Assembly: GCA_904063045.1 (NCBI GenBank)
Contig: CAJFCJ010000009.1
Location: 1,550,968-1,614,967, forward strand
DNA: 64,000 bases
Direction of reading: 5' to 3'
Origin: Dimorphilus gyrociliatus
Lineage: Eukaryota > Annelida > Polychaeta > Dinophilidae
Numbering within the stretch: position 1 is the stretch's first letter; each line of letters starts with the position of its first letter. The notes beneath the pieces were generated by a model. It worked only from the letters and a program-made list of their open reading frames with translations. It searched no databases and had not been told where the DNA came from. Below, piece after piece: positions 23,768 through 35,700 of this stretch. The translations under genes and the position numbers were made by a program.

Positions 23768-24914
23768 TTAAACCTCCACTGAAACGCGTTTCATTTTGCA
23801 TGACAGCAAACTAACAGTTGAAGAAAAATCTTCGAAATTGTGTTCGGTCCAGAACTTTGAAAAGCAACCACCATTATCAATTTGATTGACATAGTCTAGA
23901 TTCTTTGTCACCCATTTGCGAAAAAATAGCGATGTTCTCTTAAAAAGTGCTACAAAGTTTACAATGCTTAATAATCTTCTGGGATAAGAATTACCATAGG
24001 TACTTTCAAGATACCTGGTAAATGCTATTAGGTAACGATTATAATATAATCGTAAATTTTCGTTTCCCTTGATTGGATTGAGGAGACTAATTATAAGTAG
24101 GAAAATTGATTCTTCAATAGTAAAATTAAGATTTTGAATTGATTGAAGGACGGTTTCTTCGGAAATGACAAAATTAGCGTCTGTTAAATTCTTGAAATCA
24201 TCTTTTTTAAGGGTTAAAACGTAACCATCGCCTAAATTGCACGAGAGACCATCTTCAGTCCATATTAATTTGCTAGTTGAGCTGTTAAATATTTGAATAT
24301 CATCTTTATGGGAAATAAGAAGGTGAAAAAACTTCTCGTCGCTTAGTTCTTTTAATCCCGGTATTTTACTAACTGCATTAATGAAACGTGTTGATGATAT
24401 TTCCATAACACTATTTAATATGCTCATAAACGACTTTCTATAGTCGATTTCAAGACCAGATACTTGAAATATCTCCATGTAATCGTTCTTTGGAAATATT
24501 CCATCCTCACAAACGGCAGACGCGTTTCTGAATTTTGTTTGAAAATCAGATATTTCTTTACTCCAATCAATCTTAACTGCATCATGAAATATATTCATAC
24601 ATTGTATGATTAGATCTTGGGAATCCGTATGATTGATTAGATATGGTACCGTTTTTTTACTATTTTCAATTCTTGTTAATAAGATTTTGTTTCTATTATG
24701 TATTCGCTTAGTGTATCGTCCAGTCCTTATGGCATGTCGAGACATTCCAATATCTAGGCATTTTTTAAATCTACAAGCCCTGCATTGAAACCGAAAATCG
24801 GGTGCTGGTGTGCAGACTTTACGTTTTGTAACACATTCATAATCTATCGAACTCTTCAATGATCGTCTAAAGAAGACTTTACAGGCTTCACAAGTATAAC
24901 ATCCGTAATGAAAG
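23768..24914 (-). CDS. Receptor exon V10: half DBD plus LBD, longest C-terminus
   Basis: The acceptor AG is at 24915-24916; 381 residues starting FHYGCYTC. The P-box is CEACKV with FFRRS. Finger 2 is CVTKRKVC and CRACRFKKC, extension AIRTGRYTKR, sharing the AIR-GR form with V12. The LBD has HTDSQDLIIQCMNIF, SGLEIDYRK, KIPGLKELSDEK and IEESIFLLII. It ends SLLSCKMKRVSVEV, about ten residues longer than most copies, with no AF-2 match. The spacer to V9 downstream is long enough (140 bp from V9's acceptor side excluded) only for a short 3' UTR. Confidence 0.88.
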
Positions 24915-25054
24915 CTGTAAAATAAAAAACAACCCTAAATACAGGTAACCTTTATTCCAATAAATGCATATATAGTTTTAACAGGGACAGTAACTTTATA
25001 CATTAAATCTCCAAGAACACAAGTAAAATGAAGCATTTTTATAAGTAGCTTTTC

Positions 25055-26168
25055 TTAAGAATTTAGAATCTGTTTATATATTTTCATATATTCATTTTCT
25101 TCTTTCACCATCCAAACTCTAGTATTACGATTCATTTTTTGAAAGAGATGTAGATTTTGTAAAATCCACTTATGCCCATAGTGATATTGTTCTTTATACA
25201 GTGATAATAAATTCATAAGTTGTAACAATCTTTTATGAGACGAAACTCCAAATGCATTATCTAAATATCCTTGAAAAGCGACCAGAAACCGATTTTGTAA
25301 TATACGAAATTGTGGACACCGACTGTTTGGAGTCAGTATGTGTACACCTAATAAGAATATAGCTTCTTCATATGTTATGTTGACCTCTGCTAGAGTATCA
25401 CAATACTTTTTAGTCAAATCAGCAAGATTAGAATTACATAAATTTTCAAAATCTCCACGTTTTATCACTAATGAATGGTCTTTGTCTAATCTAAATACTA
25501 CGCTATTATCTGTCCATGTAAGTCTCCCTGTAAAAGTTAGAAAGAAACGAATATCGTCTAGGTGGTTGTGTACATTTGAAAAAAATGTTCTATCATTAAG
25601 ATCCTCAAAACCGGGAAAACTTCTTAAAGTTGAAAGAAACTTTTTCATTCCTCTATGAATTAAAAGATCCATCAAGTCAAGGAATTGTCTTCGATTATCT
25701 ATTTCAACTCCCGTTACATTCATAACATTAAAAAACTCATCTTTCGGAAAAAAACCTTGCTGAAATATTGCTGATACACTTGAGAATATTTCGTCAAAAT
25801 TATCTATCTCTTTCCTATAATTAAAGTCAAGAAACGGGGAAAAAACATTCGTACATCGAATGAAAATATCTTGAAAATTGGAATTCTTTGGCAGAAAGGG
25901 AATAATATCTTGTTTCTCTTTCGAATTCAGAAGGTTTAAAGCATTTTGCTTAAGTCTTTCATTACTATATCTTCCCATTTTAATTGCTTTTTTAGACATT
26001 CCTACCTCAACACATTTCATAAACCTACAATATTTGCATGGAAATATATGATTTTCCAATGGAACACAAAGACCCTTATTAGTTTTACAAGGATAGGGTG
26101 TAAACTTTTGTATCGATCTTCTGAAGAAAACTTTACAAGCTTCACACGTAAAGGCTCCATAGTGTAAG
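25055..26168 (-). CDS. Receptor exon V9: first of the PLENH subfamily in the distal direction
   Basis: The acceptor AG is at 26169-26170; 370 residues starting LHYGAFTC. V5-V9 share LHYG, a PLENH.FxC finger-2 entry, the hinge motif FLPKNSNFQDIFIRC and a C-terminus ending IYKQILNS-like, so they are one young subfamily. In V9 the P-box is CEACKV with FFRRS, finger 2 CKTNKGLC and CKYCRFMKC, extension AIKMGRYSNER. The LBD has TGVEIDNRR, SFPGFEDLNDRT and YEEAIFLLGV. It is the most diverged subfamily member. There is no AF-2-like tail. Confidence 0.9.
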
Positions 26169-26707
26169 CTGAAACAAAAAATTAAGTCTCATTTTCGTCA
26201 AGGTTTCTTAACTAACTCCTTATTACAGAAATATTATCAGAATAATTTTTGCATCAATTAAGGAATGAAAATAGAGGTAGAGCAATACTGTTGACGTTTA
26301 CTTAATTATTATGAAAGAGGGAAGGCAGTAATCCTCTGTAGAATTCTTAATTCATCGACTTTCTTTACAAAAGTGCAAAAGAAATTAACACTATTTATTT
26401 GTTATCAATTTCAACTTATGCAAGATTTTACAAGTTCATATAGACATTTGTATTAAATACTTCGACTGAAGAAAACTTGACAGTTTGGTTCCTATTAAAC
26501 TAAATGTCCGTCTCTCTTCGATTAAACATTCGGATTAAAATGTCTTGGTCAATCATACTGGGAGCAAGAGCAATTTTTTCGATCATACATTCAAATAATT
26601 GACAATCCTATTATAAATTTTCTAAAATTATGATAAAGTAGGTTGTGTATTACAATTGTTAGTGAAATTAATAAGCGAATGTTATGCAATGGTTTTATGT
26701 ATAGTTT
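26169..26707. other. Spacer V8-V9
   Basis: 539 bp of AT-rich DNA, among the longest spacers of the array. I see no exon-like frame, RNA gene or repeat. Confidence 0.4.
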
Positions 26708-27821
26708 TCATTGAGAGTTCAAGATTTGCTTAAAAGCTTTGATGTATTCATTTTCATCATTCACAATCCAGATTCGCGTTATATTGTTGATATCTTTCAG
26801 ATGCAGATTTTGTAAAATCCATTTACGGTCAGAGTTATATTGCTTAGTATAGACTGATAATAAATTCATTAATTGTAGCAATCTCTTATGAGACGAAATT
26901 CCAAATACATTATCCAAATATCCTTGAAAAGCAATGATAAACCGATTTTGCAATACACGAAATTGTGGACATCGACTATTTGGACTCAGTATGTATATAC
27001 CTAATAGGAAAATCGATTCTTCATATGTTATATTGACCTCTCCTAAAGTTTCACAGTACTTTTTAGTAAAATCAACAAAACTAGAGTCACTTAAATTTTC
27101 CAAATCTTCACGTTTTATCACTAATGAATGATCTTTGTCAAAGGTATGTACTAAAGTGTCATCTACCCATTCAAGTTTCCCAGAAAGTGTTAGAAAGAAA
27201 CGAATTTCAACAAGATGACTGTGCACATTTGAAAAAAATGTTCTATCATCAAGATCCTCAAAACCGGGAAAACTTCTTAAACTTGAAAGAAATTTTTTCA
27301 TTCCTCTATCAATGACAACATCCATCAAGTTAAAGAGTTGTTTTCTATTATCTATTTCTACACCTGTTACATTCATAATATTATAAAACTCATCTTTCGG
27401 ATGAAAACCCTGCTGACATATTGCTGATAGACTTGCGAATAATTCCTCGAAATTATTTATCTCTTTTCTAAGGTTTAAATCAAAGAATGGAGAAAATACA
27501 TTTGTGCAGCGTATGAAAATATCTTGAAAATTTGAATTCTTTGGCAAGAAGGGAATAATGTCTTGTTTCTCTTTCGAATTCAGAAGGTTTAAAGCAATTT
27601 GCTTAAGTCTATCATTACTATATCTTCCCTTTTTAACAGCGTTTTGGGACATTCCTACCTCAATACATTTGGAAAGTCTACAAGATTTGCATAAGAACGT
27701 ATGATTTTCCAATGGAACACAAAGGCCCTTATTAGTTTTACAAGGATAGGGTGTAAGCTTTTGTAACGATCTTCTGAAGAAAACTTTACAAGCTTCGCAG
27801 GTATAGACGCCATAGTGTAAG
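26708..27821 (-). CDS. Receptor exon V8: PLENH subfamily
   Basis: The acceptor AG is at 27822-27823; 370 residues from LHYGVYTC. The P-box is CEACKV with FFRRS, finger 2 CKTNKGLC and CKSCRLSKC. The extension is NAVKKGRYSNDR, shared with V7 rather than with V9. In the LBD, TGVEIDNRK, SFPGFEDLDDRT and YEESIFLLGI are present. Helix-10 region reads YLDNVFGISSHKR. The tail is AFKQILNSQ. A 3'-fragment of another copy (28079-28235) lies upstream between V7 and V8. Confidence 0.9.
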
Positions 27822-28078
27822 CTGAAACACAGAATTTAAGTCCGAATTTTCAAAACAGAGATTTATTCTACATTAAACATAAAGATCTTGCCCGACCAAA
27901 TGTTTTGAAAGAAACCAGTGGATTAGAGATAGCATCTTTTTTACAATATTAAACAGTTTATTCAGATCGCATTTTGCTAAATATTAATCACTCCTGGACT
28001 TTAAAGGTAACTAATACATACAAAAACACTCAATACAAATATTTCCTTCAGTGGTTCAGATATGTTATAGAATTTTAT

Positions 28079-28235
28079 ATATTTATTTTCATCATTTGTT
28101 ATCCAGATTCTGGACATGTTGCTGTTATTTGAAAGCTGTAGATTTTGTAAAATCCATTTAGGACCATAGTTATATTGTTCAGTATATAGAGATAATAAAT
28201 TCATGAGTCGTAATAACCTTTTATAAGCTGAAACT
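28079..28235 (-). pseudogene. 3' fragment of a PLENH-subfamily receptor exon
   Basis: The minus strand encodes the last 50-odd residues of a V7-like LBD (KRLLRLMNLLSLYTEQYNYG, KWILQNLQL, RIWITNDENKYIK). It then loses the usual IYKQILN ending through a frame change and reads on to a stop near 28001. Homology stops abruptly upstream at about 28235, so everything from the zinc finger to helix 9 is gone. There is no acceptor. It is a truncated duplicate. The remaining parts of the 649-bp V7-V8 spacer (27822-28470) show nothing except subfamily spacer similarity next to V8. Confidence 0.85.
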
Positions 28236-28470
28236 TGCAATATTAAATATTATTGGCTTTCTGCTAAATTTTACTTCCTTGTCCATAAAACTTTCAAGAT
28301 GAGAAATCTCGTCCATCGTTCTCGGAGCAATTACAATCGTCTATGTAATGCATACAAATAATTGACAATCTATATAAAATTTTCTAAAATAATGAACAGG
28401 ACGCCCTATTTAAAAAATTTAAATGTAATTACTATTTTACCAATTTATGCAATGTTTTAAATACATTTCT

Positions 28471-29581
28471 TTAAGTGTTCAAGATCTGTTTATAAATTTT
28501 GATATATTCCTTTTCGTCCTTTACTATCCAGATTCTGGAGATATCGTTTTGTCTAGTAAGATCAGGATTTTGTAAAATCCATTTACGACCATAGTTATAT
28601 TGCTCAGTATACAGGGATAATAAATTCATGAGTTGTAACAATCTTTTATGAGATGAAACTCCAAATAAATTATCCAAATATCCTTGAAAAGCGACGAGAA
28701 ACTGATTTTGTAATACTCGAAATTGTGGACATCGATTATTGGGAGTCAGTATGTATATACCTAATAGAAAAACTGATTCTTCATATGTTATGTTGACTTC
28801 TGCTAAAATATCACAATACTTTTTAGTCAAATCAACAAAACTAGAGTCACTTAAATTTTCTAAATCTTCACGTTTTATCATTAATGAATGATCCCTATCT
28901 AGAGTATATATTACACTATCATCTACCCACTTCAGTTTCCCAATAAGTGTTAGAAAGAAACGAATGTCAACTAGACGACTGTGCACAATTGAAAAAAATG
29001 TTCTTTCTTCAACATCTTCAAAACCAGGAAAATTTCTTAAACTTGAAAGAAATTTTTTCATTCCTCTATCATCGATAACATCCATCAAGTCAACGAATTT
29101 CTTTCTGTTGTCGATTTCGACGCCCGTTACATTCAGGATATTATAATACTCGTCTTTAATATAAAAGCCTTGCTCAAATATTGCGGATACAGTTGCGAAT
29201 AATTCCTCGAAATTATCTATCTCTGCCTTAAGGTTTAAATCTAGGAATGGAGAGAAAACATTTGTGCAGCGTATGAAAATATCTTGAAAATTTGAATTCT
29301 TTGGAAGTAGGGGAATAACTTCTTGTTTTTCTATCAAATTCTGGAGATTTAAAGCATTTTGCTTAAGTCTTTCATTACTATATCTTCCCTTTTTAACAGC
29401 GTTTTCGGACATTCCTACCTCAATACATTTTGAAAATCTACAAGATTTGCATAAGAATGCATGATTTTCCAATGGAACACAAAGGCCCTTATTAGTTATA
29501 CAAGGATAGGGTGTAAGCTTTTGTAATGATCTTCTGAAGAAAACTTTACAAGCTTCGCAGGTATAGACGCCATAGTGTAAG
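28471..29581 (-). CDS. Receptor exon V7: PLENH subfamily, 1,497-bp tandem block
   Basis: The acceptor AG is at 29582-29583; 369 residues. The P-box is CEACKV with FFRRS, finger 2 CITNKGLC and CKSCRFSKC. The extension is NAVKKGRYSNER. The LBD has TGVEIDNRK, NFPGFEDVEERT and YEESVFLLGI, with one residue fewer than V6 in the helix after the TGVEIDNR motif (VIDDRG). It ends at QILNT. Its stop lies exactly 1,497 bp from that of V6, as V6's does from that of V5. Confidence 0.9.
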
Positions 29582-29967
29582 CTGAAACACAGAATTTAAG
29601 TCCGATTTTTTAAAACAGAGATCTTTTCCTACATGAAACAATAAGATCTCTCGAAACTGAATGGTTAGGAAGAAACGAGACGCTTATGGGTGCCATATTT
29701 TTTACAATATTAAACAGTTTATTTAGTTTACTTCTTGCCAAATATAAATCTCTTTTTGACCAAACTTTCATGACTAGATGTCTCTGTCAATTCTCTTGGA
29801 AATATAGCTATCTTTATGAAAATGTAGAGATGGTATATAATTGACATTCTAATATAAATTTCGTAACATTAAACAAAAGAGGGTTTGATTAAGAAATGTT
29901 TTGTGTAATTATTATCCGACTAAATTATTGTGCAATTAAAACATAGACATTTAATAAAAAGATTTCG
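29582..29967 (-). repeat. Duplicated spacer V6-V7, copy of the V5-V6 spacer
   Basis: The 386-bp spacer is a close copy of 31082-31464. Shared stretches include the segment just upstream of each acceptor (around 29590-29660 versus 31090-31160) and a later block around TTTACAATATTAAACAG. The likeness extends over non-coding DNA, so whole exon-plus-spacer units were duplicated recently. Confidence 0.8.
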
Positions 29968-31081
29968 TTAAGAGTTCAAGATTTGTTTATATATTTTGAC
30001 ACATTCATTTTCATCATTCAGTACCCAGATTTTGCTAACACGGTGGATATTTTTTAGAAGCTGTAGATTTTGCGAAACCCATTTACGGCCATAGTGATAT
30101 TGTTCCTTATACAGTGATAATAAATTCATTAGTTTTAATAATCTTTTATGAGACGAAACTCCAAATATATTATCCAAATATCCTTGAAAAGCGACGAGAA
30201 ACCGATTTTGTAATACACGAAATTGTGGACACCGACTATTCGGAGTCAGTATGTATAAACCTAATAAGAAAACCGATTCTTCATATGTTATGTCGACTTC
30301 TGCTAAAGTATCACAATACTTTTTAGTCAAATCAGCAAGACTAGAATCACATAAATTTTCATAATCTTCTCTTCTTAATGTTAACGAATGATCTTTATCT
30401 AAGTGATATTCTACAGTATCATCTACCCATTTAAGTCTTCCTGTGAGTGTTAGAAAGAAACGAACGTCGTCTAGGTGGTTGTGTATATTCAAAAAAAATG
30501 TTCTATCATCAAGATCCTCAAAACCAGGAAAACTTCTTAAAGTTGAAAGAAATTTTTTCATTCCTTTTTGAATTATAATATCCATCAAGTCAAGAAATTG
30601 TTTTCTGTTATCTATTTCTACGCCTGTTACATTCATAATATTATAAAACTCATCTTTCGCATAAAACCCCTGCTCAAATATTCCCGATACAGTTGCGAAT
30701 AATTCCTCGAAATTATCTATCTCTTTTCGAAGGTCTAAATCCAGGAATGGAGAGAAAACATTTGTGCAGCGTATGAAAATATCTTGAAAATTTGAATTCT
30801 TTGGCAGTAGGGGAATAACTTCTTGTTTCTCTTTCGAATTCAGAAGGTTTAAAGCATTTTGCTTAAGTCTTTCATTACTATATCTTCCCATTTTAATTGC
30901 TTTTTTAGACATTCCTACCTCAATACATTTTGAAAATCTACAAGATTTGCATAAGAATGCATGATTTTCCAATGGAACACAAAGGCCCTTATTAGTTAAA
31001 CAAGTATAGGGTGTAAGCTTTTGTAACGATCTTCTGAAGAAAACTTTACAAGCTTCGCAGGTATAGACGCCATAGTGTAAG
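29968..31081 (-). CDS. Receptor exon V6: PLENH subfamily, mosaic of V9- and V7-like parts
   Basis: The acceptor AG is at 31082-31083; 370 residues. The P-box is CEACKV with FFRRS, finger 2 CLTNKGLC and CKSCRFSKC as in V7. The extension KKAIKMGRYSNER and following hinge match V9 instead. The LBD middle (LDDVRFFLTLTGRLKWVDD, YHLDKDHSLTLRRED) is almost identical to V5. Helix 8 reads YEESVFLLGL. The tail is IYKQILNS. The mixed affinities suggest gene conversion or unequal crossing-over among subfamily members. Confidence 0.9.
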
Positions 31082-31464
31082 CTGAAACACAGAATTTAAG
31101 TCCGATTTTTTAAAACAGAGATCTTTTCCTACATGAAACAATAAGATCTCTCGAAACTGAATGTTTCAGAAGAAACGAGACGGTTGTGGGTGCCATATTT
31201 TTTACAATATTAAACAGTTTATTCAGTTTACTTTTTGCCAAATATTAACCTTTTTTTGACTAAACTTTCATGACTTGATACGTCTGTCAATTCTGCTTAG
31301 AACTATAGCAATCACTTAGAAAATGTATAGATGGTATATAATTGACATTCTAATATAAATTTCGTAACATTAAAGGAAAAGAGGGTTCGATTTAAATATT
31401 TTTTATGTAATTACTATGCGAATAAAGTGTACTGAAAGCATAGACATTTAAAAAACAGACTTTG
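31082..31464 (-). repeat. Duplicated spacer V5-V6
   Basis: 383-bp spacer matching 29582-29967 over most of its length, with small substitutions and indels. It contains no exon-like frame. Confidence 0.8.
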
Positions 31465-32578
31465 TTAAGAGTTCAATATCTGTTTATATAACTTGATACA
31501 TTCATTTTCATCATTCAATACCCAGATTTTAGTGACACGGTTGATATTTTTTAGAAGATGTAGATTTTGCAAAATCCATTTACGGCCATAGTGATATTGT
31601 TCCTTAAAGAGTGATAATAAATTCATCAGTTGTAATAATCTTTTATGGGACCGAACTCCATATGTGTTATCTAAATATCCTTGAAAAGCGACGAGAAACC
31701 GATTTTGTAATACACGAAATTGTGGACACCGACTATTCGGAGTCAGTATGTATAAACCTAATATGAAAATTGATTCTTCATATGTTATGTCGACTTCTGC
31801 TAAAGTATCACAATACTTTTTAGTCAAATCAGCAAGACTAGAATCACATAAATTTTCAAAATCTTCTCTTCTTAATGTTAACGAATGATCTTTATCTAAG
31901 TGATATTCTACAGTATCATCTACCCATTTAAGTCTTCCTGTGAGTGTTAGAAAGAAACGAACGTCGTCTAGGTGGTTGTGTATATTCAAAAAAAATGTTC
32001 TATCATCAAGATCCTCAAAACCGGGAAAACTTCTTAAACTTGAAAGAAATTTTTTCATTCCTTTTTGAATCATAATATCCATCAAGTCAAGAAATTGTTT
32101 TCTGTTATCTATTTCTACGCCTGTTACATTCATAATATTATAAAACTCATCTTTCGCATAAAATCCTTGTTTAAATGTTGCTGATACAGTTGCGAATAAT
32201 TCCTCGAAATTATCTATCTCTTTTCTAAGGTTTAAATCAAAGAATGGAGAAAATACATTTGTGCAGCGTATGAAAATATCTTGAAAATTTGAATTCTTTG
32301 GCAGGAAAGGAATAACTTCTTGTTTTTCTTTCAAATTTACAAGACTTGCAGCATTTTGCTTAAGTCTTTCATTACTATATCTTCCCATTTTAATTGCTTT
32401 TTGAGACATTCCTACCTCAATACATTTTGAAAATCTACAAGATTTGCATAAGAATGCATGATTTTCCAATGGAACACAGAGGCCCTTATTAGTTATACAA
32501 GGATAGGGTGTGAGCATTTTTTTTGATCTTCTGAAGAAAACTTTACAAGCTTCACAGGTATAGACGCCATAGTGTAAG
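31465..32578 (-). CDS. Receptor exon V5: PLENH subfamily
   Basis: The acceptor AG is at 32579-32580; 370 residues from LHYGVYTC. The P-box is CEACKV with FFRRS, followed by KKMLTPYPC. Finger 2 is CITNKGLC and CKSCRFSKC, extension KAIKMGRYSNER. The hinge reads NAASLVNLKEKQ where V6 has NALNLLNSKEKQ. The LBD has TGVEIDNRK, SFPGFEDLDDRT and YEESIFILGL. The helix-10 loop is YLDNTYGVRSHKR, restoring the YG found in the older units. The tail is LYKQILNS. It is the subfamily member nearest the constant exon. Confidence 0.9.
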
Positions 32579-33056
32579 CTGAAACACAAAAATTAAGTCC
32601 CAAATTTTCACAATGAGAAATCTCTTCTAACTTAGTTATTGTCTAGGTATTCTTTTTCGAATAATTTCACGCATAAATTGTAAATAAAGACATAAAGATA
32701 TTGTTGATATATAATTAACTATTATACAGCTGATGAGGAAAGCGGAGTGCATAATTTTTTTTATGAAATCCAACAAAGGATGCGTTTATCTCTATATTGT
32801 AACATTCAGTATAGAATGCGGAATATAAGGTAGCAAATAAATTTATAGGGAACAAAAACTTTCAATAAATGTTCCTCTCCAAACAGGATTAGTTGAAACA
32901 AGCTACTTGATCTATAAGAGTGACACTTTTTAACGATTGACTTGTAAAGTGATGGAAGGGGAATAAGACAATATTAACCCAAAGGATTGAAAATTTGACC
33001 ATAGCGGTTGAATATAAAAACAAACAGCTTGAAGCTTATTCGGATTGAATCATTGT
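32579..33056. other. Spacer V4-V5
   Basis: 478 bp of AT-rich DNA between V4 and V5. Apart from weak similarity of the first bases to the subfamily spacers I see nothing. Confidence 0.4.
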
Positions 33057-34179
33057 TTATTTCTTTAAGTTTAAGCTTTTAATCATTTTAATACTATCGT
33101 CAATATTTCTTTCAATAAAAAAATCTGTTGAAAATTTTGAAGGAAATTTTTTACAATATTCAATATTTTGTTCAGTCCATTTTTTGGTATGTAATAGCCT
33201 CTCTTGTAGGACACTGTCAAGATTGACTATCTCGGCTAATCTCCTTTCGTACTTGCGACCATAAGAATTTTCTAGATAATTGGTAAAAGCCATCAACATT
33301 CTATTATATATTTCATGAAATTGTGGAAAGGTTCGATTCGGTTTAATGACGTTTAAAGTAATTATTATACAAATTTCATGAAAGCTTAGATTTACATTAG
33401 AAGTTCGGCGTAGCAGTTCTTCTTCACCAGCTAATAAAGTTTCATCGCATAAATTAGCAATGTCTAATCTTTGCATCTCAAGTACATATTTATCGCTGAA
33501 TTCAATACTATAAGAACGTTCACTTAAAGTTACACCTCCGAAAAGTAAAGTAGCATAATTTATTGCATCTTTTGACATTGCTAAAGCTAATAGAAGTTCC
33601 TCCTGTTTTAGATCACGCAAACCTGGTAGTAACATTATTCCCTCAAAAAATCGAGTAACTGCATGCTTTACTAACTGTTCTGTAAAAGTACTAAACACTC
33701 TTCGATTATCGAGCTCTACACCAGTGGCCTCGTAAACGTCCATATAGTCTTCTTTTGAAAATGTTCCTGTTTGGCAAAATGATCTGATTTGTTTGAATAT
33801 CTCATCAAAATTTTGAATTTCTTTTTCCCATTCGATTTTATTGAAGGTTGAAAATGATTTGCAACAGCAAACAATAAGATCTTGCGCGTCTGAATGTTTT
33901 GGCAGAAACGGAATAATTACGTGTTTCCTATCTAATTCCTCAACTAAACATTGATTTTGTCTACGTTTCTGAACAGTATATCTCCCTAATTTTATCGACG
34001 ATTTAGACATTCCAACTCTTAAACATCTATCATATCTACAAGATTGACAAAAAAATCTGAACTCTTTAGTTGGTAAGCATTGCCTCTTTTTTCTCACACA
34101 TTTATAATTTTCAAATTTTGACCAACTCCTACGGAAGAAAACTTTACAAGCCTCGCATGTGTTTGCTCCATAATGATAG
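33057..34179 (-). CDS. Receptor exon V4: half DBD plus LBD
   Basis: The acceptor AG is at 34180-34181; 373 residues from YHYGANTC. The P-box is CEACKV with FFRRS, then WSKFENYKC. Finger 2 is CVRKKRQC, the most basic of the array, and CQSCRYDRC, extension SIKLGRYTVQKRR. The LBD has HSDAQDLIVCCCKSF with three adjacent Cys, TGVELDNRR, LLPGLRDLKQEE and FHEICIIITL (His replaces the first Glu of EEA). The tail MIKSLNLKK is not AF-2-like. Confidence 0.9.
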
Positions 34180-34395
34180 CTGAAACAATAATATGGCCTG
34201 CATTTGTTTGTTTTAACTTGTTTTTGTTTTCATAAAGATTCTTTTATTTCAATTACTATATTCAAAAACGGAATATTTAGACATTTATAACACCATGACT
34301 TGAAAAAGCGCGGCAAAATGAAGCAGAAAACAATGCAAGCAGACTAGGGAACGATTCAAATAAAATCATAATGCATTATTGAACAAATATAGTAC

Positions 34396-35506
34396 TTAAA
34401 CTAATTGCAGCTGATCAATTTTATCAATACATGCTTCTAGATCTGCTACTCCCCAAAGGCACAAAAGGAGCTCGCTACTATACATATATTTCAAATAAGC
34501 TGTATTTTCTTGCCAATATTTAGATATTAGCTTTTCTTGTTCATTCAAATATGCTAAACTATTTGCAATGTTCAATAAGCGTGTATGGAAATTTTCTCCG
34601 TAGGTGCTATGCAAATATCTATGAAAACTAAGAAAAAGTCTATTATTTGCTTCTTTTAGAAATAAGAATTTCTTATTTGGAGTTGTTAAGTTTATAGCTA
34701 GAATAAGCATGACTTCTTCGGGTGAAAAATTAATTTCTGACAAACGTGTAAAACAGTCGCTTTGAATCTCAATGACATTTTTACCAGATAAGTTTTCAAA
34801 ATCTCTTTTTGAATATTTTATCGTTTTATCTTTGTAAGTAAACTGTGTGTCATGAGAGAAGAATCGGCTCATACCGATATTGAATGCTAGTGTCACTAAA
34901 TATTTATTCTGAAAGAAAATCTGTAAAAAATCTCTTTTTGATAATTTATTTAACCCAGGAAATGTGCTTGTAACTTTCAAAAGTTTTGTCAGAGAAACTT
35001 CCATAAATTTCTCAGCTAATTGCAACATAAATTTCCTACCATCTATTTCAACCCCTGCAACAGTTAATACATCCACATATTGGTCATAAGAAAACGTTCC
35101 CTTGTGATTATGATACAAAGCTGCATCAAATAACGTTTGAAACCCTTGAATTTCAGAATTCCAGTCAATTTGTTTTAGATCAGTATAAGCATTCACACAC
35201 CTAACTATAATATCATCTGAATCGCAAAACTGAGGTAGTAAAAGCGGCTGATTGCTAAGTTTGTTTAACTTCATTTTATTATACATCTTTCTTTCTTTTG
35301 TGTATCGACCTATTTTTACAGAAGTTTTAGACATGCCTATTGCCCTGCATCTATGGAGTCTACATTTTTTGCATGCAAATATAAAATCACTTCTAGCGAT
35401 GCATTGACCCCTTTTGTTCACACATGCATATTTGGATGTATCATCATTATGTCTCCTCCGAAAAAATACTTTGCAAGCTTCGCACGTGTATGCTCCATAG
35501 TGGAAA
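34396..35506 (-). CDS. Receptor exon V3: half DBD plus LBD
   Basis: The acceptor AG is at 35507-35508; 369 residues. The P-box is CEACKV, but the helix ends FFRRRH, and the linker to finger 2 (NDDTSKYAC) is one residue longer than in most copies. Finger 2 is CVNKRGQC and CKKCRLHRC, extension SVKIGRYTKER. The LBD has FCDSDDIIVRCVNAY, AGVEIDGRK, TFPGLNKLSKRD and PEEVMLILAI. The tail CIDKIDQLQLV resembles V24's. V1-V3 share NSLAYLNEQ/NEQ-type C-terminal helices and a W near the end (CLWGV, CLWQV, VLWLE), so they form the proximal subgroup. Confidence 0.9.
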
Positions 35507-35700
35507 CTGGAAAATAATGAATCTAAATTGCAATGAAAGATCTTTTCAAATATAAACTATATATATATATATATATTAGTATATATATTGCTTTGTTGCA
35601 CTTATACTTTTTTCTCAAATTTTGATTGAAGTTTATTGATTAATTGAACACGTTGATAAATATAAAGACTACAACTTCTCTATTTTTCTTCATTATCAAT

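Noticed and set aside
4761-32600. In-frame ATGs just upstream of several V exons (for example before FHYG in V5, V12, V14, V17, V20, V24) as independent start codons
   Set aside because: They lie in the T-rich acceptor region at varying distances, give short unrelated leaders, and would produce a DBD lacking the first two zinc ligands. The shared AG and Gly-codon phase explain all units better.
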